Assembly (NCBI RefSeq): GCF_026898135.2
Contig: NZ_CP114035.2
Location: 5,249,501-5,313,500, forward strand
From: Pseudomonas fortuita
GTDB lineage: Bacteria; Pseudomonadota; Gammaproteobacteria; Pseudomonadales; Pseudomonadaceae
DNA: 64,000 bases
Reading direction: 5' to 3'
Shown: piece after piece, positions 43,940 to 52,864 of the stretch
How positions within the stretch are numbered: position 1 is the stretch's first letter
How the letters are laid out: each line of letters begins with the position of its first letter
Translations under genes and position numbers: made by a program
The notes under the pieces: generated by a model
The model's database searches: none
What the model saw: the letters and a program-made list of their open reading frames with translations, nothing else
What the model was told of the DNA's origin: nothing

Positions 43940-44368
43940 ATGATCAACGCGCAATTGCTGCAATCGATGGTCGATGCGTCCAATGACGGGATCGTGGTTG
44001 CCGAACAGGAAGGCGACGACACCATCCTGATCTACGTGAACGCCGCCTTCGAACGCCTGACCGGCTATAGCCGCGACGAAATCCTCTACCAGGATTGCCG
44101 CTTCCTGCAGGCCGACGACCGTGACCAGCTTGGCCGTGCCCGCATCCGCAGGGCCTTGGCCGAAGGCCGCCCCTGTCGCGAAGTGCTGCGCAACTACCGC
44201 AAGGATGGCAGCGCGTTCTGGAACGAGCTGTCCATTACACCGGTAAGGCTCGAAAGTGAACGGCGATCCTATTTCATCGGGATTCAAAAGGATGTCAGCC
44301 GCCAGATCGCACTGGAGCGCGAACTGGCCGAGCTGCGCGCTAGCCTGATACCCGACGAACGCACCTGA
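43940..44368 (+). CDS. Short LOV blue-light photoreceptor (PpSB1-LOV type)
   Basis: 142 residues, one LOV/PAS domain with short flanking helices and no effector domain. The photoactive cysteine is Cys53 in LYQDCRFLQ, and flavin contacts NYRKDGSAFWNELSITPV are intact. Length and sequence match PpSB1-LOV of P. putida, known for a very slow dark recovery. C-terminal Jalpha-like helix QIALERELAELR. The neighbouring MerR regulator at 45030 is a likely functional partner. Confidence 0.95.
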   Translation: MINAQLLQSMVDASNDGIVVAEQEGDDTILIYVNAAFERLTGYSRDEILYQDCRFLQADDRDQLGRARIRRALAEGRPCREVLRNYRKDGSAFWNELSITPVRLESERRSYFIGIQKDVSRQIALERELAELRASLIPDERT

Positions 44369-44427
44369 ACCAAGTACGCCACGCACGGTCAATACCGTTG
44401 AAGAAATCGCCACCACCGAGTTCGATC

Positions 44428-45045
44428 ATGCAAGCAGACGCGCTCCTGACCCAGGACGAGCTGGATTTCATCCAGAGCATGCAGCATTCGCCACAGTTGA
44501 ACCTGGCCGACTCGATGTCGAGCCTGCTGGTCAATGGCGACCGTCGCATCCAGAGCTTGCTGACCCGCCTGGTGGCCAACGAACAAGTGACTTTGCAGGC
44601 CCAGTTCAACAACCAGCAGATCAGCTTCCCGCTGCAGTTGGTGGAAGACGAGTTCCACGCCTTGCATCTGCAAGTGGGTTCACCGGAAATCTACGAAGAC
44701 GGCCCCATGCTGCGCGCGTGGCGGCTGCCGATGGATACGCCCAGCCCGTTGCTCGACAGCCATGAGCAGCAAAGCGGCCTGTGGGTCCGCGACATTTCGT
44801 TCAAAGGTGTGCTGGTTGAGATCCGCGGCTTGCCAACAGCGCCCACCCGTTTCGAGTTGAACTTCGCACCGGGCGACATCAGCCCGATCGAACTGCATGG
44901 TGTGCTGGGCCGGCGCATCGGCCCGGACCTGGCAGCCTACGACCTGGGCCAGAGCCCGGCAGAAGAGATCGACCGCCTGCGCGACTACATCCTCCAGGCC
45001 CATCGCCGGGCGCACCCCGAACTGCACACTCAAGTATCGAGCTGA
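44428..45045 (+). CDS. PilZ-like protein
   Basis: 205 residues from ATG 44428. A DISFKG segment (LWVRDISFKGVLVEIRG) fits the D-x-S-x-x-G half of the PilZ c-di-GMP site, with arginines (LRAWRLP) upstream where the R-x3-R motif is expected, though spacing is not canonical. Helical N-terminal region before it (~1-70). The 3' end overlaps the MerR gene by 16 bp tail-to-tail. C-di-GMP binding is a proposal, not shown. Confidence 0.72.
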   Translation: MQADALLTQDELDFIQSMQHSPQLNLADSMSSLLVNGDRRIQSLLTRLVANEQVTLQAQFNNQQISFPLQLVEDEFHALHLQVGSPEIYEDGPMLRAWRLPMDTPSPLLDSHEQQSGLWVRDISFKGVLVEIRGLPTAPTRFELNFAPGDISPIELHGVLGRRIGPDLAAYDLGQSPAEEIDRLRDYILQAHRRAHPELHTQVSS

Positions 45046-46004
45046 CCGGCCAGAAACTGCCGCAAGCGCTGGCGCATCACACTACCTTGCGCCCCCAGAC
45101 AGGCGATCTGGCTGCCTGCCAGGTGGTCCTGTGCCACTTCTGCAGCTTCGCCGGCCAGCAACAACGGGCATTCCAGTACCGCAGCCATGCGCACCAGTCG
45201 GCGGGTGAGTTCAGCCGTGGGTGGGTGGTGGGAAAACAGCACCAGGGCATCGGGTTCCAGGCGTTCGCAGACCAGCGCCAGCTCCTGCAGCGGCTGCCCG
45301 CTTGCCAAGGGCGTCACGCCAATCTCGTCGCTGCCCAGGCTCAGGCCGGTCACCAGTAATTCCAGTTCGTGGCATTGCCCTGGCAACGCTGCCAGCAGCA
45401 CTGTGCGGCCACGCGGCACCTGGGCGAGCTGCAAACGGGCAAATACCCGGCCACGCAAGAACTGGTCAAGGAACAGCCACTCGCTGGCCTGCCCATAGAC
45501 GCCCTGCCCGGCCGCCAGGTCGTGCCAAACCGGCATGAACACCTCGGCGAACACTTGGTCCAGGGTGTTGGCAGCAAACACCTCGTCGAACAGCCGGTCC
45601 AGGCCGGCCATGTCAAACCGCTGCACGGCCTGACGCGCCTGGTGCTGCCAGCGCAACCAGGCGTCCGTCGCCCCGCTGACCTGCTCGGCAAGGGCATGGC
45701 CGCGAGCGAGGATGCTGCCCACTTTGCTCACCGCTACGCCGCGCTCAAGCCAGCCGAGGATACGGCGGATATCATCGATGTCCGCTTGGGAATAAAGACG
45801 GTGGCCACTGTCGGTGCGGGTTGGCTGAATCAGCCCGTAGCGGCGCTCCCAGGCACGCAGGGTCACGGCGTTGACACCCGTCAGTCGGGAAACTTCGCGG
45901 ATCGGAAACAGCTCCTGCTGCTCAAGAGCCACTTCGATCAGCGGATCACGTCCATGTTCGTTCATCTGCACGGCGTACCCTGAGTGCGGAATTTGGGCGC
46001 TCAT
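45030..46004 (-). CDS. MerR regulator of the LitR/CarH class II type (PplR-like)
   Basis: 324 residues. MerR DNA-binding domain at ~32-105 (FPIREVSRLTGVNAVTLRAWERRYG), then a CarH-like helical bundle (HDLAAGQGVYGQASEWLFLDQFL) and a Rossmann-like C-terminal region. The B12-binding DxHxxG motif is absent (CHELELLVTG instead), as expected for class II LitR. In P. putida KT2440 the three PplR proteins act with PpSB-LOV proteins in light-induced transcription, and one pplR (pplR3, as I recall) is adjacent to PpSB1-LOV. ATG 45965 is an alternative start. Confidence 0.88.
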   Translation of the reverse strand: MSAQIPHSGYAVQMNEHGRDPLIEVALEQQELFPIREVSRLTGVNAVTLRAWERRYGLIQPTRTDSGHRLYSQADIDDIRRILGWLERGVAVSKVGSILARGHALAEQVSGATDAWLRWQHQARQAVQRFDMAGLDRLFDEVFAANTLDQVFAEVFMPVWHDLAAGQGVYGQASEWLFLDQFLRGRVFARLQLAQVPRGRTVLLAALPGQCHELELLVTGLSLGSDEIGVTPLASGQPLQELALVCERLEPDALVLFSHHPPTAELTRRLVRMAAVLECPLLLAGEAAEVAQDHLAGSQIACLGAQGSVMRQRLRQFLAGQLDT

Positions 46005-46183
46005 TCTACTACGCCGACACCGATCGCAGGGTGCAACCGTTTGCCGGCTGACATTTGCCGAAGATCACACAGGCGCGATAATCCGCGCCCGATTCTTGCA
46101 TGCACACCTGCGTAGCCCACCACCCCGGGCCACGTAGCCAAAGGGGCCAGCTACCCGCCAGCCCCGTTGCCAGGAGATACACG

Positions 46184-46744
46184 ATGTCTACCCCACCCGT
46201 CACCTTGATGGTGTCGCGCCGCGCCGCCCATGGCCGCTACCAGGACCTGCTGGCCTGGCTGCATGAAGGCGAGCAGCTGGCCACCGACTTCCCCGGCTAC
46301 CTCGGTTCCGGCATCCTCGCCCCGCCCGCCGATGGCGACGAATTCCAGATCATCTTCCGCTTCAGCGACGAACCCACCCTGCATGCCTGGGAGCATTCCG
46401 CCTCGCGCCGGGCCTGGTTGCAGCGCGGCAACGGGCTGTTCGAGCGCCCCAAAGAGGCGCGCGTCAGTGGTATCGACGACTGGTTTGGCACCAATACGGT
46501 GCAAAAACCACCGCGCTGGAAGCAGGCCGTGGCCATCTGGCTGGCATTTTTCCCGGTCTCGCTGGCGTTCAATCTGCTGTTCGGCCCCTGGCTGGCGACG
46601 CTGGACATGCTGCCCCGGGTAATGCTCAGTACCTTGGCCCTGACGCCGCTGATGGTGTACCTGTTCATCCCCCTGTCCACCCGCCTGCTGGCCAGTTGGC
46701 TGCATGCCTCCCCGGCCACCACTGGCGCCTTGCGCAGCCGCTGA
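46184..46744 (+). CDS. Antibiotic-biosynthesis-monooxygenase (ABM) domain membrane protein
   Basis: 186 residues from ATG 46184 with AGGAGATACACG ahead. ABM-type ferredoxin-like fold at ~8-100 (RYQDLLAWLHEGEQLATDFPG), then two membrane helices (~122-142 and ~150-172). Family known as DUF/ABM transmembrane proteins; reaction unknown. Divergent from the MerR gene and therefore a candidate target, though I found no TGTACA-type operator in the 180-bp gap. Confidence 0.85.
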   Translation: MSTPPVTLMVSRRAAHGRYQDLLAWLHEGEQLATDFPGYLGSGILAPPADGDEFQIIFRFSDEPTLHAWEHSASRRAWLQRGNGLFERPKEARVSGIDDWFGTNTVQKPPRWKQAVAIWLAFFPVSLAFNLLFGPWLATLDMLPRVMLSTLALTPLMVYLFIPLSTRLLASWLHASPATTGALRSR

Positions 46745-46807
46745 ACCCAGGCCATACAACAAGGAAACAGTTCGGGTATGCTGGGCGGCAACCAAAGGAC
46801 AGACAAG

Positions 46808-47515
46808 TTGACCGCCCCGAACATGAACAGCCCCATTCTCGTTACCGGAGCCAGCCAGCGCGTCGGGCTGGCCCTGGCCCTTGAACTGGCACAGGCCGGC
46901 CATACGGTGGTCAGTGCCAGCCGCAGCGTCCATCCACAGACGGCCCACCCGAACATCGTGCACTTTCAGGCCGACCTGTGCCTGGCAGCCGATCGCCAGG
47001 CCCTGATCGATCACCTGCATACCCATTACGACGGCCTGCGCGCCATCATCCACAACGCCTCGCTGTGGCTCGATGACGGGCTCGACAACCTCGAGACCAT
47101 GTTCCGCCTGCACGTTGAAGCGCCCTACCACCTCAATCTGGGCCTGGGCGACCTGCTGGCCAAGGTGGACAAAGCCGACATCATCCATATCTGCGACGAA
47201 ACCTCTTCGCGCGGCAGCAAAAGCCACATCGGCTACGCTGCCACCAAGGCTGCGCTGCAGAACATGGTGCTGTCGTTCGCTGAAAAATATGCGCCCAAGG
47301 TGCATGTGAACGGTATCCTGCCCGGGCTGCTGATCCTCAAGGAAGGGGGCGACGAAGCCTACCGCCAGCAAACCCTGAAAAAGGCCCTGCTGGAGTTCGA
47401 ACCCGGCGCCGGCCCACTGATCGAGACAGTCAAGTACCTGCTCGCCAGCCAGTACAGCACTGGCAGCCAGGTGGTCATCAACGGTGGCCGCCACTTGAAG
47501 AACCGCATGATCTGA
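46808..47515 (+). CDS. folM: Dihydromonapterin reductase FolM
   Basis: 235 residues, SDR family with TGASQRVGLALA, HNASLWLDD and catalytic YAATKAAL. Reduces dihydromonapterin to tetrahydromonapterin, the cofactor of phenylalanine hydroxylase in Pseudomonas. TTG 46808 has AAAGGA at good spacing; ATG 46823 is the alternative but lacks a site. Precedes the DUF1244 and HopJ genes in the same direction. Confidence 0.9.
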   Translation: MTAPNMNSPILVTGASQRVGLALALELAQAGHTVVSASRSVHPQTAHPNIVHFQADLCLAADRQALIDHLHTHYDGLRAIIHNASLWLDDGLDNLETMFRLHVEAPYHLNLGLGDLLAKVDKADIIHICDETSSRGSKSHIGYAATKAALQNMVLSFAEKYAPKVHVNGILPGLLILKEGGDEAYRQQTLKKALLEFEPGAGPLIETVKYLLASQYSTGSQVVINGGRHLKNRMI

Positions 47516-47524
47516 GAGAAGCCC

Positions 47525-47821
47525 ATGACCCCACAGCAACAGCTCGAACTCGAAGCCGCCGCGTTCCGGCGCCTGGTCGAACACCTGCAAAAGCGCACCG
47601 ATGTACAGAACATCGACCTGATGAACCTGTCCGGTTTCTGCCGCAACTGCCTGTCCAAGTGGTACAAGGCCGCAGCTGACGAGCGCCAGCTCGACCTGAG
47701 CCTGGATGACGCCCGTGAAGCGGTGTACGGCATGCCCTACGCCGAGTGGAAAGCCCAATACCAGAAAGAAGCCAGCGCCGAACAACAAGCGGCGTTCGAA
47801 AAAGGAAAACCTCGTGACTGA
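47525..47821 (+). CDS. DUF1244-family protein
   Basis: 98 residues, mostly helical, with a conserved FCRNCLSKWY (CxxC). No function is known. Starts 9 bp after folM and overlaps the HopJ-family gene by 8 bp, so the three probably form one transcript. Confidence 0.9.
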   Translation: MTPQQQLELEAAAFRRLVEHLQKRTDVQNIDLMNLSGFCRNCLSKWYKAAADERQLDLSLDDAREAVYGMPYAEWKAQYQKEASAEQQAAFEKGKPRD

Positions 47822-48155
47822 TCTGAACACCCTGCGCGCCAGCCTGGCCAGCGGCCACCATGTATTTGCCGATACCTTGGCGTTCATTGCCGACAATTAC
47901 AGCTATCAGCCGCAGGCCTTCAACAACGGCGGCGTGGAGAACGCAGCCGGGCAAAACGAAGGCTCGTGCAAGACACTGGGCCTGGCGTTGCTGGAAGGGC
48001 TGAGCGACCAGGAAGCGCTGCTGGCCTTTGGCGAGCACTACCGTGATGTGCTGGCCACGCCTGAGGGCAGCGACCATGGCAATATCCGTGCGCTGATCGA
48101 GCATGGTTTGGCCGGTGTGAAATTTGCCGGGCAGCCGCTGTCGCGCAAGCCGTGA
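47814..48155 (+). CDS. HopJ-family protein
   Basis: 113 residues from GTG 47814 (AAAGGAAAACCTC ahead). The HopJ domain covers the full length (FADTLAFIADNYSYQPQAF, GQNEGSCKTLGLALLEGLS). Despite the family name from P. syringae effectors, the gene is common in free-living pseudomonads beside folM/DUF1244 and is probably a housekeeping protein. Confidence 0.9.
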   Translation: MTDLNTLRASLASGHHVFADTLAFIADNYSYQPQAFNNGGVENAAGQNEGSCKTLGLALLEGLSDQEALLAFGEHYRDVLATPEGSDHGNIRALIEHGLAGVKFAGQPLSRKP

Positions 48156-48167
48156 GACAAGCGGGGC

Positions 48168-48257
48168 TCTGTGGGAGCGGGCTTGTCCCGCGAACACCGG
48201 CAAAGCCGGTGCCAGGCACCGCGTGGCTCCATTCGCGGGACAAGCCCGCTCCTACAG
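48168..48257. repeat. REP pair, inverted
   Basis: Two inverted REP copies (GGGCTTGTCCCGCGAA and TTCGCGGGACAAGCCC) with a ~35-bp spacer, between the convergent HopJ and hydrolase genes. Confidence 0.85.
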
Positions 48258-48266
48258 AATGCACCC

Positions 48267-49169
48267 TCAATCCATGAGGGTGCCAGGCCCACCTTCATCC
48301 AGCGCTCCCTGCATCAACCACTGCAAGGCCACCGGCCACAGGCTCTCGCGAAACCGGTCATGGAAAAACGCGAAATGGCCAATTTCCTCGACCGAAATAT
48401 CCACAGGCGCGATACGCAGGTGCCGGGCCCCCTGTAGATAACTCAGCAACCGCTCGGTCGCCGCCACAGTGCCAAACGGGTCATCGGTCAAGCTGATGGC
48501 CAGCGTCGCTGCCTGGACGTGGGCAAACGGTACCCTCTCAAGCCGGCGCCCACTTGGCCGGTGCTCATAGCGTGGCGTACGGGTGGTCCAGTCATCCACC
48601 ACCCCCGCCGGGGTGTCTTCCATCCAGCCCAGGCGCTTGCCAGGGAAGTAGCCCAAAGCGCGGGTTAGCAAAGGCATCACCACATGCCATTTGCCGAACA
48701 GCCGCCAGCGTTGATCAGCCGCGTAATCGCGCCAGTAGGCAAACTGTGCGCCTACCATCACTACCCTGCGTATCTGGCCGGCCGACGGTGCCAGGCCTAC
48801 TGCACAACCGCCAAAACTGTGCCCCACCACGTCTATTGGCTGGCCGGGGAAACGCTCGACCGCATGCGCCAACATCGCTTCGAAATCCAGACGGCCCCAG
48901 TCGCTCCACGATGCCTGGAAGCCACGCAACGAAGCCGGGCGGGATTCACCGATGCCACGGTAGTCGTAGGTCAGCACATCGCAGCCCTGGGCAAACAGGT
49001 AGTCGGCAAAGCGGGAGTAATAGCGGCAGCGTACCGAAGTGGCCGCGTTGATGATCACCAGCGGGCGCTGGGGGTCAGGCTGGGCGTGACGCCAGCAGAA
49101 GCCGCCGAGGCTGTAGCCATCGGCTGTGGCCTGGCGAAAAGGGGTGGCGGGTTGGGTGAGGCTACTCAT
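48267..49169 (-). CDS. Serine alpha/beta hydrolase
   Basis: 300 residues from ATG 49169 (GGGAATGCGCC ahead). Nucleophile elbow GHSFGGC, preceded by TYDYRGIGESRP, and a late histidine in GHFAFFHDRF. The family includes hydrolases sometimes annotated as exosortase-associated or lysophospholipase-like; the substrate is unknown. Stands alone between REP pairs. Confidence 0.86.
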   Translation of the reverse strand: MSSLTQPATPFRQATADGYSLGGFCWRHAQPDPQRPLVIINAATSVRCRYYSRFADYLFAQGCDVLTYDYRGIGESRPASLRGFQASWSDWGRLDFEAMLAHAVERFPGQPIDVVGHSFGGCAVGLAPSAGQIRRVVMVGAQFAYWRDYAADQRWRLFGKWHVVMPLLTRALGYFPGKRLGWMEDTPAGVVDDWTTRTPRYEHRPSGRRLERVPFAHVQAATLAISLTDDPFGTVAATERLLSYLQGARHLRIAPVDISVEEIGHFAFFHDRFRESLWPVALQWLMQGALDEGGPGTLMD

Positions 49170-49221
49170 GGCGCATTCCCTGTTGTTGTGCGCCAAAACT
49201 AGCAAAAAATCTTGAACCTGT

Positions 49222-49320
49222 GCTGGCCTTATCGCCGGCAAGCCGGCTCCCACAGAATTCCACAGGCCATGAGGCTTGTGGTCTAGCTGCGGGAGCTGGC
49301 TTGCCGGCGATAGGGCCAGC
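49222..49320. repeat. REP pair, inverted (CTTATCGCCGGCAAG variant)
   Basis: Two inverted REP copies (ATCGCCGGCAAGCCGGCTCC and GGGAGCTGGCTTGCCGGCGA) between the hydrolase start and the fabV stop. Confidence 0.85.
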
Positions 49321-49330
49321 CCGGTTCGGC

Positions 49331-50542
49331 TTACAGCTCGATGCAGTCGAACTTCACATCGGTGGCCACGTCGTCGTCATAGTTGACGTCAGCACGCTCG
49401 AAGCCGAACAGGTTGAGGAACTGCTTCTTGTAACCGGCATAGTCGGTCAGGTCGAACAGGTTCTCGGTGGTGACCTTTGGCCACAGCGCCTTGCACTCGT
49501 CCTGTACGTCGTCGCGCAGCTCCCAGTCGTCCAGGCGCAGACGGCCCTTCTCGTCGACTTCGGCCGGCGCACCATCGGCGCGATACAGACGGTCGCGGTA
49601 CATACGGTCCAGTTGGTCCTGGGTGCCTTCGTGAACGCCTTTCTCCTGCATGATCTTGAAGACCATCGACAGGTACAGCGGCATCACCGGAATGGCAGAG
49701 CTGGCCTGGGTGACCACCGATTTCAAAACGGCCACATTGGCGCCGCCTTTCACTTCGTCGGCCAATTTCTTGTTCAGGCGCAGAGCGGTATCGTCCAGGT
49801 CCTGCTTGGCCTGGCCCAGCGCACCGTGCCAGTAGATTGGCCAGGTGATGTCGCTGCCGATGTAGCTGAAGGCCACGGTGCGAGCGCCTTCGGCCAATAC
49901 GTCGGCGCCTGCCAGGGCGTCGATCCACAGCTGCCAGTCCTGGCCGCCCATGACGGTGACGGTGTCGGCAATTTCCTGCTCGGTGGCCGGCTCGATGCTG
50001 GCCTCGATGATGGTGTCCTTGTTGGTGTCGATGGCGGTCGACTTGTAAGGCTCGCCGATCGGCTTCAGTGCCGAGCGGATGACTTCACCGGTCTGCGGCA
50101 GTTTGCGCACAGGCGAGGCCAGCGAGTAGATGACCAGGTCGACCTTGCCACCCATCTCGTTCTTGATCAGCTCGATGACTTTGGCACGGGCCTCGTCGGA
50201 GAAGGCGTCACCGTTGATCGACTTGCTGTACAGGCCCTCGGCCTTGGCAAACTTGTCGAAGGCAGCGGAGTTGTACCAGCCAGCAGTGCCGGCCTTGGTT
50301 TCGGTGCCTGGTTTTTCGAAGAACACGCCCAAGGTGTCGGCCTTGAAACCGAACGCTGCGGTGATACGTGCGGCCAGGCCGTAGCCACTGGAAGCACCGA
50401 TGACCAGGACCTTTTTCGGGCCATCCTCGCGCACGCCCAGCTTGCGGGTGGCTTCGATCTGGTCACGGACGTTGAGCTCGCAGCCCTTCGGGTGAGTCGT
50501 GGTGCAGATAAAACCGCGAACCTTAGGATGAATGATGGCCAA
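49331..50542 (-). CDS. fabV: Enoyl-[acyl-carrier-protein] reductase FabV
   Basis: 403 residues, NADH-dependent reductase of the last step in fatty-acid elongation, a triclosan-tolerant isozyme. NADH loop [13 protein letters not shown] (GASSGYG at 49-55) and the Y-x8-K active site Tyr237/Lys246 are intact. Stands alone; the start [18 protein letters not shown] is typical of the family. Confidence 0.96.
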   Translation of the reverse strand: MAIIHPKVRGFICTTTHPKGCELNVRDQIEATRKLGVREDGPKKVLVIGASSGYGLAARITAAFGFKADTLGVFFEKPGTETKAGTAGWYNSAAFDKFAKAEGLYSKSINGDAFSDEARAKVIELIKNEMGGKVDLVIYSLASPVRKLPQTGEVIRSALKPIGEPYKSTAIDTNKDTIIEASIEPATEQEIADTVTVMGGQDWQLWIDALAGADVLAEGARTVAFSYIGSDITWPIYWHGALGQAKQDLDDTALRLNKKLADEVKGGANVAVLKSVVTQASSAIPVMPLYLSMVFKIMQEKGVHEGTQDQLDRMYRDRLYRADGAPAEVDEKGRLRLDDWELRDDVQDECKALWPKVTTENLFDLTDYAGYKKQFLNLFGFERADVNYDDDVATDVKFDCIEL

Positions 50543-50679
50543 TGTCTGTACCTCGTCAGGTTTATGCCGGGGAAGCGCCGCGTGGGGCGATTCCGATTGA
50601 TCAGAGGGTGAGACTACCCCCGCAGGTTATCCGACACATATTACGGGGTGATCAAAAGGATGCAAAACCTGGGTTTACC

Positions 50680-50822
50680 TGTACCGGCCCTATCGTCGGC
50701 ATAGCGCCCGATGAAGGTGTCCAAAATCATTAGGCCAGTTCAAGCCAGCTCTCACAAGGACTGCGCAAACCTTCCGCCCTGTGGGGTACCTGTGGGGGCT
50801 GGCTTGGCGGCGATAGGGCCAG
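50680..50822. repeat. REP pair, degraded
   Basis: Two divergent REP halves (GTACCGGCCCTATCGTCGGC and GGGGGCTGGCTTGGCGGCGA, then TAGGGCC) separated by ~85 bp, in the ~290-bp gap between fabV and the next LysR gene. Confidence 0.65.
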
Positions 50823-50833
50823 TAATGCCAACA

Positions 50834-51688
50834 TCACTCTGAGGCCAAAGCACCTTTCAACCACTCCAGAAACTGCCGGGCCAGCGGATCTTCCTGACTG
50901 TCCCGATGCACCAGGCAAGCCCACGCCGGCCCCCGTACCCGCTGCGCCGACAACGCCTGCAGACGCCCCTCCTCCATCGCCCGCTGTGCCAGCAACTGGC
51001 TGACCAGGGCCACCCCCAGCCCCTCGCTCGCCGCATCCAGCAACAGCCCGGGATCGGAAAAATTCAGCCCCTTGCCCTGCTGCCCCACATCCTCGCCACC
51101 CTCCAGCTGCCAATGGCTCCAGTCCATCTCCCGCTCGCCATGCAAGGTAGTGCGCACAACCGAAGCGGCCATTGAAGGATGGCAGGCCGGGTACAGTTGA
51201 TCCTGATGCAGCACGCTGAAGCTGCACTCGGCCTGGGCACTGAGGTCATCGCGGATGGCCAGGTCGATGGTCTCGGTGGCCATGTCCGGCACCTCGAAGC
51301 TGGTGAACAGCCACAAGTCGACCTGCGGGCAACGCCGGTGAAAGTCAGCCAGCCGCGGCAACAGCCAATGCCTGGCAAATGCCGGGCTGGTGTTGACCAC
51401 CAACTGGTCAGGCTTGCGGTACTGGTCAAGCCGACGAATGCCCACGGCCAGGTGCTGCAACAGCGATTGGGTGGTGCTGAGCAGGTCATGCCCGGCATCG
51501 GTCAGGCTCACGCTACGCCCGCTGCGGTGGAACAGCGGCTGCTCCAGGTAGGTTTCCAGGCTGCGGATCTGCTGGCTGATGGCCGACTGCGTGAGGTTCA
51601 GCGCCTCGGCAGCCTTATGGAAACTGCCCAGCCGCGCCGCAGCCTCGAAACCGCGCAGGGCATTAAGAGGTGGCCAGTGTTTAAGCAT
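50834..51688 (-). CDS. LysR-family regulator (GcvA-like) of the agmatine operon
   Basis: 284 residues. HTH at ~5-65 (NALRGFEAAARLGSFHKAAE, LTQSAISQQI) and effector domain of the GcvA subgroup (VNTSPAFARHWLLPRLADF). Divergent from the agmatine deiminase operon with a 135-bp gap, so it is the likely regulator; the inducer may be agmatine or N-carbamoylputrescine, as inference. Confidence 0.9.
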   Translation of the reverse strand: MLKHWPPLNALRGFEAAARLGSFHKAAEALNLTQSAISQQIRSLETYLEQPLFHRSGRSVSLTDAGHDLLSTTQSLLQHLAVGIRRLDQYRKPDQLVVNTSPAFARHWLLPRLADFHRRCPQVDLWLFTSFEVPDMATETIDLAIRDDLSAQAECSFSVLHQDQLYPACHPSMAASVVRTTLHGEREMDWSHWQLEGGEDVGQQGKGLNFSDPGLLLDAASEGLGVALVSQLLAQRAMEEGRLQALSAQRVRGPAWACLVHRDSQEDPLARQFLEWLKGALASE

Positions 51689-51823
51689 GATTGATAAGCC
51701 CTGCTAATCAGATGTGCGCTAAATCTATCGTTTGTCGCCCGCCAGGCCTAGCCATAGCATGAATACCAACACCCGCGACGGCGGGCTTCGTTGATAAAAA
51801 TCCTTCATAGATCGGAGTTCACT

Positions 51824-52864
51824 ATGCACCTGTTCCTCGACAGTGGCTGGCGCATGCCCGCCGAATGGGCACGTCACGCGGCAACCTGGATGATCTGGCC
51901 ACACAATCAGGACTTGTGGGAAAGCGGCTGGAACGTGCGCCTGGCCGATGTACAGCAGGACTACGCTCGGGTCGCAGCGGCCATCGCTCGTTTCGAGCCG
52001 GTGAAGATGGTGGTCGACCCGTCTGCCGTGGCCAGCGCCCGCGCGCTCTGCGGTGCCAACATCGAGCTGATCGAACTGGCAGTGGACGACAGCTGGTGCC
52101 GTGACAGCGGCCCGAGTTTCGTCTGCCACCCGCAGCATGGCCTGGCCGGCCTGAGCTGGCGCTTCAATGCCTGGGGCGACAAGTCGCAGCATGGTCTGGA
52201 CCGCAGCCTGGGCCGGCGCATCCTCGACCAGCTAGGCCTCGACGGTTTCAGCACCTCGCTATGCAACGAAGGTGGCGCGGTGCATGTCGATGGTGAAGGC
52301 ACGCTGATCACCACAGAATCGGTGCTGCTTAACCCCAACCGCAACCCTGGTGTGAGCAAGGCCGAGTTCGAAGCCTGCTTTGCCCGCCATCTGGGCATCA
52401 GCAAGACCGTCTGGCTGCCGGGTGACCCGCAATACGTCACCGGCGACATGACCGACGGCCACATCGACGGCGTGTGTGCCTTCGCCCGGCCAGGCGTATT
52501 GCTGGTCGACGCCACGCATGATCAAGGCTCGTTGTACGCCGAAGTTGTGCGGGAAAACCGCCGTGCCCTGGAACTGGCCACGGACGCCCGGGGCCGACAC
52601 TTCGAACTGCTGGACCTGTACGAAGCCACCGCCGCGGTCGACCATAACGCCGAAGTGTTCTGTGCGTCCTACACCAACTTCTACATCGCCAACGGCGCAA
52701 TCATCATGCCGGCCTACGGCATCGCCGCCGACAAGGAGGCCGCTGCACAGCTGGCCCACGCTTTCCCGGGCCGGCAGATCGTACCCGTGCGTATCGACCA
52801 CATAGCCCACGGCGGTGGCGGCATCCACTGCATTACCCAGCAGCAGCCGGAGGTACAGCCATGA
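51824..52864 (+). CDS. Agmatine deiminase-family protein (cytoplasmic)
   Basis: 346 residues from ATG 51824 (CGGAG ahead). Converts agmatine to N-carbamoylputrescine plus ammonia. Guanidine-modifying-enzyme residues are seen: DDSWCRDSGP, GDMTDGHIDG and the catalytic Cys336 in GGGGIHCITQQ. No signal peptide. The stop overlaps the amidase start (ATGA). As the window encodes two deiminases, this one probably feeds the amidase in the cytoplasm. Confidence 0.92.
   Translation: MHLFLDSGWRMPAEWARHAATWMIWPHNQDLWESGWNVRLADVQQDYARVAAAIARFEPVKMVVDPSAVASARALCGANIELIELAVDDSWCRDSGPSFVCHPQHGLAGLSWRFNAWGDKSQHGLDRSLGRRILDQLGLDGFSTSLCNEGGAVHVDGEGTLITTESVLLNPNRNPGVSKAEFEACFARHLGISKTVWLPGDPQYVTGDMTDGHIDGVCAFARPGVLLVDATHDQGSLYAEVVRENRRALELATDARGRHFELLDLYEATAAVDHNAEVFCASYTNFYIANGAIIMPAYGIAADKEAAAQLAHAFPGRQIVPVRIDHIAHGGGGIHCITQQQPEVQP

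Noticed and set aside
46005..46183. TGTACA-type PplR operator between the MerR and ABM genes
   Set aside because: I read the gap on both strands and saw no T(G/A)TACA direct repeat at the expected spacing. The other gaps of the light locus also lack one.
47814..48155. HopJ-family gene as evidence of a type III secretion system
   Set aside because: No secretion or chaperone genes are nearby, and the family is widespread in non-pathogenic pseudomonads beside folM and DUF1244.
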